Shown here piece by piece: positions 44,318-54,159 of a stretch of 64,000 nt of DNA (positions are counted from its first letter, which is position 1; each line of letters begins with the position of its first letter). The DNA is from Allomyces arbusculus (lineage: Eukaryota; Blastocladiomycota; Blastocladiomycetes; Blastocladiales; Blastocladiaceae): the NCBI GenBank assembly GCA_027604705.1, contig JADHYV010000007.1, positions 62,001 to 126,000 of the forward strand, written 5' to 3'. The translations under genes and the position numbers were made by a program. Below the pieces are notes generated by a model, which was given only the letters and a program-made list of their open reading frames with translations, did not search any database and was not told where the DNA came from.

Positions 44318-46204
44318 TTACTTGCGTGCCTTGGCCCATGCCGCGAGCACCTTGCCCGTGGCACTGCGTAGCGCCTTGGCTGCATTCTCCACCTCCTTGC
44401 GCGACAGCGACGCCGGCACAAACACCTTGATCGACGGCCGCGGGCACTTATGTTCCTGCTCGACGTTGTACTGCGCGCGCACGACCAGGACCCCCTGCAC
44501 CGCCGCCTCCTGCACAATCTCCTGCAGGAACCGCGCCTCCTCGGCGGCCATTTCGGCCTCGGGATCGGCATTCTTGCGCCGCAGCACCGCCGCCGCCGCT
44601 GCCTGCTGCTGCTGCGCGGTCGTCGCCGAACTCTTGAACAGCGACAGCATCGACGACTTGGGCGAAATCTCGTCGGCCGCGGGAGTGGGCTCCACCTTGA
44701 GCGGCGCGAACGTGAACGGCAGCGTGTCGCGCGCGACGCGCAGGTGCTGCAGCGGCGAGAGCACGTCCGAGGGCAACTCAAAGACGCCGGCGTGCGCGAC
44801 GGCGCTGCGGAACGCACGAATGTTGCCGCGCAGCGGATCGAGCAGGTCGCCGGGGCGCGTGCGCAGCTGCGCGAGCGCGTGCGACGCGGTGACCGCGAGC
44901 ATGGGCGGCAGTGCGGCCGAGAAGACGTACGCGGACGCCGAGAGACGCTGGTGCTCGATGGCGGCATTCGCGCCCGCGCAGAACCCGCCGGCCGACGCGA
45001 GCGCGTGGCCGAGGGACCCGATGAGCAAGTCGACCGACGACGCGGGCACGCCATAGTGTTCCGTCAACCCGCGGCCCGTGGCGCCGAGCGTGCCAAACGA
45101 CAAGGTCTCGTCAAGGATCAGGCGGTACTTGTACCGGTTCTTGAGTTCGAGGAGCGTCGGGAGGGGTGCAATGTCGCCGTGGTTCGCGTAGAGTCCTTCA
45201 ACAACGAGGAACTTGCGGTAGAGCGGGCGCTTGAGCCGCTTGTCCTCGGCCTCGATCGACGCGAGCTTGTGCTCGAGGTCGTGCATGTCGTTGTGCTTGA
45301 AGAAGACGAGTTTTGACCGCGAGATTTGCACGCCCTTCTGGATCGCAAAGTTGCACGCGTCGTCGACGACAATCAGGTCGCCGCGCTTGGAAAAGGCTGG
45401 GATCACGGACCCGACGGCGGAAAAGCCCTGCGCGTACAAGATCGCCTGGTCGACTTGCAGAAACTCGGCGAGCTCGCGCTCAATCTGCATGTGCACGTCG
45501 ATCGTGCCGTAAAAACCGGGCGGATTGCATGCGCCCACGCCGTACTTGCGCAATGCTTGGATCGCCAGGTTCTTGTTGGTGTCGTCGTTGGCAAACCCAA
45601 AGACGTCGGCCGTTGCCAAATTGGTCAAGGTCACCGTCTTGGCCTGCGCGACCGTCGCCATCGCGGCCGCTGCGGGGGTCGTCGTGGCCGTCACGGTCGC
45701 GAGCTCGGCGTGGGTCGCGGGCACGCCGCCGAGCGCGCCGGCGACGGGCATGAGCTTGACCTTGGCCTTGGCAGCCGTCGGACCCGCAAACACCGGGATC
45801 GTGGCCAACTGCGCGGCGTCCGTGGCGAGGACCAGCGGGTCGGCATCGCCCGGCACGAGCGGTTCGGGCACCCACTCGTCAACGAGCTCATCAATTTCGC
45901 GCTGCGAGAGTTCAATTGATTTGCTGTCCGGCGACGAGGCCGGGCGCGCGCGCTTGGAGAGCAGGTACTGCACGGCAAAGAAGAAGAGGAAGAGCTCGAG
46001 CACGACGCGCGCCGGGTCGTTCTGGTACGAGTTGCGAATGTATTTGCCGAGCAGCTGCGACCCCGGGATGCTGGCGACGGCGTCGCCCGTCGTCGTGACG
46101 AGGTGGTTGAAGTGGACCAAGGCGGCCTCGATGGCGGCGGTCGTGGCGTCGGCGGTGCCCGTGGGCATTGTGTTGGCCGGCATGCTGCTTGTGGGTGTGT
46201 TCAT
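44318..46204 (-). CDS. LCB1: Serine palmitoyltransferase subunit LCB1 (SPTLC1)
   Basis: LCB1 pairs with LCB2 in the ER to condense serine with palmitoyl-CoA, the first step of sphingolipid synthesis. A single-exon frame of 628 residues starts at the ATG at 46204. A membrane helix lies near residues 67-82 (VVLELFLFFFAVQYLL). The aminotransferase-like core includes KYGVGACNPPGFYGTIDVHM, AFSKRGDLIVVDDACNFAIQ, KLVFFKHNDMHDLEHKL, FLVVEGLYANHGDIAPLPTL, LILDETLSFGTLG and HALASAGGFCAG. The PLP-binding lysine is absent, as expected for LCB1 (LCB2 carries it). The Cys in GVGACNP corresponds to the human residue altered in inherited neuropathy HSAN1. Ala/Thr-rich and Gln/Ala-rich insertions make it longer than the human protein (473). 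Confidence 0.95.
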   Translation of the reverse strand: MNTPTSSMPANTMPTGTADATTAAIEAALVHFNHLVTTTGDAVASIPGSQLLGKYIRNSYQNDPARVVLELFLFFFAVQYLLSKRARPASSPDSKSIELSQREIDELVDEWVPEPLVPGDADPLVLATDAAQLATIPVFAGPTAAKAKVKLMPVAGALGGVPATHAELATVTATTTPAAAAMATVAQAKTVTLTNLATADVFGFANDDTNKNLAIQALRKYGVGACNPPGFYGTIDVHMQIERELAEFLQVDQAILYAQGFSAVGSVIPAFSKRGDLIVVDDACNFAIQKGVQISRSKLVFFKHNDMHDLEHKLASIEAEDKRLKRPLYRKFLVVEGLYANHGDIAPLPTLLELKNRYKYRLILDETLSFGTLGATGRGLTEHYGVPASSVDLLIGSLGHALASAGGFCAGANAAIEHQRLSASAYVFSAALPPMLAVTASHALAQLRTRPGDLLDPLRGNIRAFRSAVAHAGVFELPSDVLSPLQHLRVARDTLPFTFAPLKVEPTPAADEISPKSSMLSLFKSSATTAQQQQAAAAAVLRRKNADPEAEMAAEEARFLQEIVQEAAVQGVLVVRAQYNVEQEHKCPRPSIKVFVPASLSRKEVENAAKALRSATGKVLAAWAKARK

Positions 46205-46889
46205 TGAGATGGGCGGGTGGATGCCTTGGTGCGGCCGGGTGGTGGTGGTGCTGGGAGGGAGCGAGAGCGTGGGACTTGGAGAGAGCGAGCGCGACTGAAT
46301 GCACTTGGCGAGAGGGACGCGAGGAATTCGGGTCGGGAGCACGGAGCGGCACGTCGGGGAGGCGCGGATCGTCGGCAAGGCGGGACCGGAGCGGGGAGAG
46401 CGTGTCCGGCGGCGGTTGCGAGCGTTGGATGGGCGCGACTTTGTCGGGTGGCGGGCGGGGAGAAAGGAGATGCTCGGCTTCTTGTTGGCGGCCGGATGCG
46501 CCAGGCTCGGATCGAGTCGAGCGCAACGCGGGCAACGGCGCTCCGAGAGCCGAGCGACCAGGGCGGCGAAACGCGCTGCCGTCGTGCAGGCGAGATTGGA
46601 TTGGGCGGCGGCGTCGCGGCGACGGCGGCCGGCAACAACCGCGGCGACGGCGGCAGCGTTGGTCGTTGGCCGCGCATGGCACGTGACGCGCGCCAAGCGT
46701 CGCGAGACTGCGAGACGTTTATCATGTCTATGAGCCAAGTCACTTCTGAGCCAAGTCACCCGCACGTGGAGGCGCGTCACTCTCGCTGTTGTTCCTCCCC
46801 GGGTCCGCTGTTGCGCTGTGCTGCCGGCACCCAACCACAGTTGCTCGCGCAACAGCACCGGCATCAACGGCTGCCAGCAACACAACACA
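46205..46889. promoter_or_regulatory. Shared promoter region, LCB1 / YbaK-domain gene
   Basis: A 685-nt spacer between divergent ATGs, purine-rich next to LCB1. Long frames here are Arg/Gly-rich chance frames. Confidence 0.4.
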
Positions 46890-47781
46890 ATGACCAACAA
46901 GGAACCCGAGCGCGCCGATACGCCCGACGCGGGCGCCGACCGCGAGCAGGACCCGGCCGTCGAGGATCTCGTCCAACGGATCGAGCAGGCCTACACGCAC
47001 CCGACCGCGACGGCGCGCTACTTCGCCCATTTCTTGGAAACGGCCAAGGACCGCGACGACTCCACTACTTACAATGCCGATTCGGCGACCCCAGCGACCG
47101 TCAAGCAAGTTATTGCCGGCCTGCGCGCACTCAACCTGACGCACGTCGCGCGCCTCTACCCGGTCGAGCACGACTACTACCACTGGACCCTGGCGCGCCG
47201 CATGTGCCGTCTCAATGCGCCCACACGCGCGCATCTCTGCAAGTCGATTATCATGGAGAACACGAGGTGCCCGCACAACAGCATCGACGACCCGGCCTTT
47301 TCCAAGTACTACTGCGTGATCGTGCAGTACACGGCCAAGCTCAACACGCAAAAGCTCTTCAACTTTGGACGCGACCTCAAGAATCGCACAATCTCCAAGA
47401 AAAACTACAACTTTCGGCTCGTTGACCCGGAAGTCAGCGAGCAGCTCACGGGCTACGGGACTGGCGGCGTGTCGCCGTTTGGTTCGCGCCGCTTGCTATC
47501 TCCTCGACGCGTTTCTCGGGAATATTCATCTGATCGTCGTCTTACCGCAACCAGGAATGAGGTCCAACATCCCCATCATCTTGGCCGAGGCCATCACTAA
47601 GCTCGACGTCCGTATTTGCCTGCTCTTGGTCGTTGCCTAGCCGCTCATATTGCTCACGTCCTTGCCGCTGTAGCCCCCTGTCTTCTGGCTCGGTGCCGGC
47701 CACATCGACTGGAAAGTCGCTGTCCCCGCTGCCGATTTTGTCGCGGCCGCGGGCTGCTACGTCACCGACCTCGAGTCCTAG
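46890..47781 (+). CDS. YbaK/prolyl-tRNA-editing-domain protein
   Basis: YbaK-type domains deacylate mischarged tRNAs such as Cys-tRNA(Pro) in bacteria. Exons 46890-47481, 47555-47607 and 47674-47781 give 250 residues. The N-terminal 100 residues are helical and eukaryote-specific. The domain follows, with YYCVIVQYTAKLNTQKLFNF, LTGYGTGGVSPFGMRSNIPI and a C-terminal VFWLGAGHIDWKVAVPAADF. GGVSPFG and GAGH are the usual YbaK signatures. The middle exon is only 53 nt. The substrate in this organism is not known; related stand-alone proteins occur in fungi and protists. It is divergent from LCB1 and lies just upstream of the FANCE-like gene. Confidence 0.82.
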
Positions 47782-47957
47782 TCGCTGGTCGGCTTTTGGC
47801 TCACAAATAGATCTTCCATTTTCTCCACCTCGGTTGTTGATCGCTTGCTCGCAACAGCTCACGGATTGTAGTGTGCTCTGTGACGCACTGCTCTCTCGTC
47901 GAGTACGATTTTGATCGCAACGACAGGCCGCCCTCAAGCCAACTTCACTTGCTGCAC

Positions 47958-49382
47958 ATGAACCGCACGCTCTGGGCCTTGACCGAGTCAGCGAGCTCGA
48001 CAGCAAACGGCACGACTTCCTCGACGAGCCGTGCTCGCCACTACAATGCACGAGATGGGGTCGGACGCGAACGGGACCGTCCTGTCGCTGGTCGAGGATG
48101 GTTCGACTCGACGCGAATGCTTTTCACTGATCATGACGCAACTATTTCCGACACTGTGATGAGGGATGAGATACGGCAAATGCAGCGACGCGCGCGCTGG
48201 CTTCGCGAGCACGCACAACGTCCACTCGAAGCGGAACAAGAAGAGGTGGGGGAAGCATTACCGGAAACGAGTATGGACGGCGATATGGTCATGAACGGTG
48301 CGCGGTCGTCGCAGCCAACGCCCGAAATTAAAATGAAGCTCATACAACCTGTTCATCTAGACGCGCGCGACACAGTTGATCGTGGCGCGAAAAGGACTGA
48401 CCAACAAGAGCCCGACGCGGAGGCGCAACCGGCCATCTTGATGGATCAAGTCGTGGCCCTGGTTCGGTCGGAACGGCTCACGAGCGCGAGCGCTGCCCCG
48501 GCCGATGACATTCTCCAGCAGCTCGTCGCTTTGCTGTCGCCGTTTCCGCGCGCGCAAGTGCGGCCTTATCCACCCGGATTGACCGGGCTAGATTCCATGC
48601 TCACTTGATTCCGGGTTAGATCATCGACACTCTCGCCCAACCACCGCTCGGCGAGCAGGTGCTCCTCAAAACGTTGTCATTACCGAATCTGCCTCGCGGG
48701 ATTCAGGGCTGTTTCATGGAGCTGCTTTGCCGCCAGGTCCGTCGACGGTGATCAGGACCACGCTGTTCGTTGCCGTGATCTGACGTTTGGCCATCGCTCC
48801 AACAGATCCAGCGCACCGAGCAGCTGCCGTCCCGGCCCGTCGTTGCCTACCTAGGTGCGCTTGCTGCGAGCGACACGGACCAGTTTGTGTCGGGCTTCTT
48901 CCACCCGCTTCTCGCAGGACCGGCGACCGGTGCGTGCATTGACAGGAATCGCCCTCTCAAAACCATTTCCATTTGCTCACGAGTCCAAACTTCCCTCTCA
49001 TCCAGGCGACTACCCATGGCTCGTCGACATCATCAAGCCGCTGACGCTCGCTGCCAAGGCCACCGTCTTGACCTCGCTGATCGCAATCGCACCCACAACA
49101 TGCACGGCCGTCATCAACCTCCATACGGTGCTTGCCGGTACCCGCATCCTGGTCCTACCCGGTGCACAAGTCGCTTCCTGGGCCTACCAGCTCACGCGGG
49201 ACCGCGGCACCATCAAGGCGCTGCAGTCGGTACTGCGCAACTACGGTGCCGTGCTCGACCACGACGCGCTGGTGCGCGTGCAGAGTGCGCTCGAGAACGC
49301 CGCGTTCACACACCCGCTGTTGCGGTCGGCGCAAAGTGCGGTGCAGCGGCTCCTGGACGGGAAACACGAATCGGTGTATTGA
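47958..49382 (+). CDS. FANCE: FANCE-like Fanconi anaemia core-complex protein
   Basis: FANCE links the Fanconi core ubiquitin ligase to FANCD2. Exons 47958-48557, 48620-48736, 48806-48929 and 49006-49382 join cleanly into 405 residues; human FANCE has 536. The C-terminal helical repeats align: LSLPNLPRGIQGCFMELLC with human LQLPQLSDLGLLRLCTWLL, VSGFFHPLLAGPATG with CSALLDPVLQAPGTG, and the last helices SALENAAFTHPLLRSAQSAV with the human C-terminal AALKHL segment. The N-terminal 170 residues are charged and unconserved, and the first ATG is uncertain because earlier exons or a small intron could be missed. The identification is by eye and needs a profile search, but order and spacing support it. 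FANCD2, its known partner, is in the same window. Confidence 0.68.
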
Positions 49383-49385
49383 TTT

Positions 49386-50471
49386 TCAATCCCACGCGCT
49401 CTGCCGCGCGCGTGCAACAATCCGCGGCTTGACGTTCTCCGCGAGTTCCATAAGCCGGTCGCGGTCGTGCGCCTCTTCGGCGGCGAGTTTGGCCCTGGCC
49501 AGGTCAATGTGCCGCTGCAGGCCGGCTTTCCGCTCGCGCTTACGCCGGCGGTCCTCCTATCGAACGACCACCAAACGTGAGTACGGCGGCCAGGATGCGG
49601 GGTGGAGAAGCACGAGTCCGAAACGAACCGCAAGCTGCGCGCGGCGCGCAATCTCCTCGTCCAATTTCGCCTGCGCGAGCTCTTCCTCGAGCATCTTCAT
49701 CTGGTCGCGCATGTAGTGCAGCCGTGCCTCGCGTTTTCGCGCGGCCTCGGCGCGCGCAAGCTGTTCCTGCTCCTTGCGCAGCTTGTGCAGCCGAATCTCT
49801 TCCTCTTTCTGCACCTTGAGCGACTCTTTCAGGAGCGACTCGAGAATCTGCACCCACACCGTCAGTCGAATTCCTGGAACAAATGCTCGCTATCAACCGC
49901 GAATGCGTGCATACCTGCTGCTCGCGCGCCTCGCGGCGCACCGCATACCCGCGCACTTCCGTGTCCAACTCTTTCGCCGTCGCGCGCAGGCGTACGGCTT
50001 GTCGCTCCCGGTCGCGCAAACCGGCACGCGCCGCGTGCAGTCGAGCGCGGTGGTCGCGCTCATCTTCCTAGCTTCGTTCAAAATGAGCACCTGCGATCCA
50101 ATCCATTTCTTGCTCGGCAGCGCGCGTACAATCTGCCGCTCGCGGTGCTTGTGCGCGGCCAACGGGTCCCGCGCGCCGGGGGCTGCCGTACATGGGCGGA
50201 CTGAGCGCGTGGCGGCGCGGTCGGCCGTCGCCAGGTGCGGGGCCGACGATGGGCGCGGGCGGGTGTTGGCGTGGGGCCCAGTGGATGAGGAAGTGCGTGC
50301 AAGCGCGTGCGCGAGTTGCTGTGCGTGGAAGCGCCGGCCGGCGGGGCCGGGGAGGTCTGGGCCGACGAGCGGTACGGCGGCGGCGATGCGTGCGGCGAGG
50401 GCGTCGGGAGTGTGCGCGGGGGTGGCCGCGGTTGCGGAGCGCGGGCGGCGGTGTGATGATGGCGGTGGCAT
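49386..50471 (-). CDS. Coiled-coil protein, unknown family
   Basis: Exons 50471-50130, 50067-49915, 49847-49629 and 49556-49386, all in phase 0, give 294 residues. The first 110 residues are Pro/Ala/Arg-rich. From about 115 on it is one long charged helix: KHRERQIEDERDHRARLHAA, ILESLLKESLKVQKEEEIRL, LRKEQEQLARAEAARKREAR, MKMLEEELAQAKLDEEIARR, ending in PRIVARARQSAWD. It is rich in Arg, Glu, Leu and Ala with heptad-like spacing. Such proteins are common at centrioles and flagella, and TMEM17 shows the organism is ciliated, but no family is recognised and the link is a guess. Its stop codon is 3 nt from the FANCE-like stop, on the opposite strand. Confidence 0.65.
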
Positions 50472-50955
50472 GGCGGCGTGGGCAGTTGAGTGCGGGAAGT
50501 TGTGCGCGGTTGTGGGCGCCGCCGGTGTGAGGTGGTTGTGATCGACGACGACGGCGACGATGACATTTTTTGGAGCAAGAGATGGTCGGATCCGTGCAAA
50601 CGCCCGCGTCCAGATCCGAACTGCGGTCGCTGCGAGCTGGCCGTGCCTCGCAGGCCGCGCTGAATGTCTCGCGGCCCCGTGCGACTCCGGCGCCTCGTCT
50701 AAAAAGCGAGAGCACGGCGCTCTCTTCCCGGCCGCGCCAGCAGCAGCAGCAGCTTACTCAGGAAACGACGCGACGCGTACGATCCCGCGCCCGAGACCTG
50801 CCGCATTGGACCGCTTCCGCTTTCGCTTTTGCGACGCGACACGCCCTTGATACCCGGCCTGCTTTGCTTGCCTGCTGATACATCAACGGCACCAACGACC
50901 CGCGTGCCCGCTCCGCCCCTCCCTTCCCCGCCCTCGATCGCGCTCCCACCACCAC
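50472..50955. promoter_or_regulatory. Shared promoter region, coiled-coil gene / MOB1
   Basis: A 484-nt spacer between divergent ATGs. No specific box was recognised. Confidence 0.4.
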
Positions 50956-51957
50956 GATGAATTTCCTCGGCCTGTAAGCACTATCCTGCCCTTGATTTAT
51001 GCCGCGATCTGAGACTCATCCGCCGCTTTTTGGACACGCAGGAACAAGAACAAGACGTTCAAGCAAAAGAAGAACATTCCCGAGGGCACCAAGCAGCACC
51101 AGCTCAAGCAGTACGCCGACGCGACGCTCGGCAGCGGCAACCTGCGCTTGGCCGTCGTCTTGCCCGACGGTGAGGACGAGAACGAGTGGCTCGCCGTGAA
51201 CGGTTCGTCGTCAATACGTTTTGTTTTAGTCGTAGGGCACATGACTAACTGGGATGCTGGTTTTTCGTCTCGCTAGCGGTCGATTTCTTCAACCAGGTCA
51301 ACATGCTCTACGGCACGATTACCGAGAACTGTGCGTCGCAGCGCTTACTTTCACTCGACACCGAGAAACCGGTCATTTGACAACGGTTTTCATTTTCCAG
51401 GCACACCGCAAACCTGCCCGGTCATGACCGCCGGCCCAAAGTACGCGCCTCCACCGTGTTTCCGAGCCCAAAACCACGCCACGGCTGACCTTCTCCACCC
51501 CGCTCAGGTACGAGTACCACTGGTGCGATGGCGTGCAGTTCAAGAAACCCGTCAAGGTGTCGGCGCCCGAGTACGTCGACTACCTGATGACGCACGTGCA
51601 GGCGCAGTTTGACGACGAGTCCATCTTCCCGAGCAAGATGGGTACGCGAGACTGTGGTTCCCTCTCTTCCTGTACTTCGGGCGGCGCTCACGCATGCGTT
51701 GTATTTTTTTTAACTCGCCAGGCGCGCCGTTCCCGAAAAACTTCAAGTCGACTGTCGCCACCATTTTCAAGCGGCTTTTCCGCGTCTACGCGCACATGTA
51801 CCACTCGCATTTCCCAATGATCACGGCGCTCGGCGAAGAAGCGCACCTCAACACGTCCTTCAAGCACTTCATCTACTTTTGTCAAGAGTTCAACCTCGTC
51901 GATAAGAAGGAGCTCGAGCCGCTGCGCGATTTGATTGCTACGCTCACGGAAAAGTAG
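50956..51957 (+). CDS. MOB1: MOB1, activator of NDR/LATS kinases
   Basis: Mob1 binds and activates NDR/LATS-type kinases in mitotic exit, cytokinesis and Hippo signalling. Six exons (50956-50972, 51042-51202, 51277-51330, 51401-51440, 51508-51641, 51722-51957) give 213 residues, the normal length. It begins [20 protein letters not shown], then [40 protein letters not shown]. The zinc-site residues are in [14 protein letters not shown] (two Cys) and in YAHMYHSHF (two His). [40 protein letters not shown] and [20 protein letters not shown] complete the fold. The first exon is only 17 nt and the fourth 40 nt. All introns are GT-AG. Confidence 0.96.
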
Positions 51958-52569
51958 CGAGTAAGCGTCGAAATCGCGTCGCGTCGCACACGCGTCGTGA
52001 GGCGCGGGCGGATGCGTGTCGCGTGGATGAGTTGAGGACTTGGGGAGAGGGTTGGGGAAGATGGAGACGACTGGAGAGGCAATTCAACACGTAGGTTATT
52101 TCGTTGAGCTACGGGCCACACTGTTTCTGGTGGAGGAAATCAAATATCGCCAAAAATGGAGGCAATTGAGAAAAGGCTCGAGGAAGGCCGAAAAGCCTGG
52201 TGCGATGATGTGTCCAACAGTTCGCACTTTCGATGATCCACATTTCACGAGCCTGTTGTAAGCCCGACGCGAATCTGCCCTGGACAGCAAATTTTACCTA
52301 TCCAACGTCATCCAGCGTCCAGTGCATCCATCATCTTGATGGTCAGAACTCGTCACAGTGCAAGTCGACGCATGTGATCGACGAGCTTCAAGCACTGGAC
52401 CTGTCAAGTACCATGAACCACAGGCTGATCGCGAATCCAGTCGAACGGCGTGGTTGAGCTGCATTTTCCGGTGGACGAGACGCTTTGACAAATGAGTAGA
52501 AAGATTACGGAGGCCACGGCTGGTCAGAGCCACAGCAGAACGTGAAGTGGGCTCAAGCGGACGCTCCAA
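51958..52569. other. Spacer after MOB1
   Basis: About 600 nt, AT-richer, with the MOB1 3' UTR. No gene is seen. Confidence 0.4.
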
Positions 52570-54060
52570 CCGAGCGGGGCGAGTACTTGCCAGTCACCGA
52601 CACCAGCTGGAACAATATTGGCCGCATCAGGTACGTCTAATTGGACCCCTTTTACGCAAGAAATGCGTAGAGTGAGCCGTTCTAATCAACAGATTCCCGT
52701 TCGTAATATCGTTGTAGCGACGGACCTGCCAGCGCCATCGCATACTCTGCAGCAGCCGACCCACGACTCCGACGACGTACCGCTGATCCCCTGGCCGGAC
52801 CTGCCCGCCGATCTCGCCGCGGCCAAGACCTGGACGTTTGACGGCATCGTGTTCCCGAGCGATCCGCCCTCGATGCGTCCAGCAAATACGGGACGCTGGC
52901 CACCGACGAAACGCGCCCATTTTTTGACGGTACCGGCCCGCCTGGACCCAAACCTGGCCGCCAACGCCGCGAGCTCCAAGCCGGTTTTGTGGAGACGACC
53001 ACGTACAACGTGCTTTACGCGGTCTGGGTCGGGCAATCTTAAGTCGCCTGCAGCGACGTGGGCGTGTGCGATCCGGACAACCACGACAAGACCGTGGTCG
53101 TGCGCGAGGCCGAGCCGCTGGTCGTCGCAAAGGCGAAAGTCCAGCCGTGGATCGCGGGGCAGGCGGTCGCAGCGCTTTGGCGCAGGGCCGAGGTGGAACA
53201 CGTCGAGTATCGCCGGCAGGGCGCGTTGAGGACGCCGCGGACTGGTGGTCGAAAGAGTTGATGAAGAGGATGACGGCGACGCGCCAGATCAAGTGGACTG
53301 AGTACCCGATCAACCAGACTGTGCCGAGGCCGGACCCGGGTCGATTACGTTGTGGCTGGTCGAGTTGACGGGCGTGCGGCTGATCACGGAAATTAACGGC
53401 CACTTGATGCGCGGGTACATTCACAGCACGTCAGGGGGTTCGTGATCCGGGGTAGCCCGTACGCCGACTTGCCGACGTGCTGGGCGACGCTGCTCGAACG
53501 CGCTCAGATCCGCGTGATGTTTGAGGAGAGGTCCCTAGTCGCGCAGTTTATACTCATCCAGTGCGACCGCGAAGCGGATGAGTCGCAGTTTCTCCACTAT
53601 GTTCAGGAGCAGTAAGCCGACGCGAATGTTGTTGTTTCCGGGATGTCTTGGCCGCGAACTCTTGGATAGCAAGCTCCTCGCCCTGCTCTGCGAGCGGGAG
53701 TGTGTCTGGAATCTGATGCGCGCCAGGGAGGTCCGCTCGCTATTCGATTCGGTCAAGCAGGATCCGGGGATGTCGGGCGAAGAATTGATGCGCGTGTTCG
53801 TGCAGATCGAGAAGCATCTCGCGTACATGAAGGCGCGCACCGCGGCAGTCGCGCAGGTGGATGCGGCGCGTGCCGTGACGCGCAGTACGCCTCGGACCGC
53901 GACGGCCGCGAGTATCGGTCCCAGAGGCTCAATGGCGAAGCGCCGGCGGTTTGTCGACGATGATATTTTGACCGCGGCCAAAGGCGCGTTCCGAGTCGTC
54001 GAAGGCGAATGGGTGGGTGTACGGGCAGGCGGGGGAGATGAGCGGGGCACAATGTCTTGA
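52570..54060 (+). pseudogene. Gene-like but broken-looking region, unidentified
   Basis: Protein-like stretches in several + strand frames follow one another without one clear splice path. Examples are DDVPLIPWPDLPADLAAAK, ETTTYNVLYAVWVGQ, CDPDNHDKTVVVREAEPLVV, LWLVELTGVRLITEINGHL and SLVAQFILIQCDREADESQF. The last part (53578-54060) has an ATG-started frame of 160 codons with a helical middle (RELLDSKLLALLCERECVWN) and a basic end. I recognise no family. It could be a decayed gene, a fast-evolving gene with several short introns, or a region with sequence errors. Codon composition is like the neighbouring genes, so nothing suggests recent transfer. Confidence 0.3.
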
Positions 54061-54159
54061 TTGGATATCTGATCCGTGAGTACGGCAGATGCGTCAATCA
54101 GTGGACGTCAGTAAACAGCAAATCAAGCCGTCTATTTCTGAGCAGCTCCACCAACTGCT

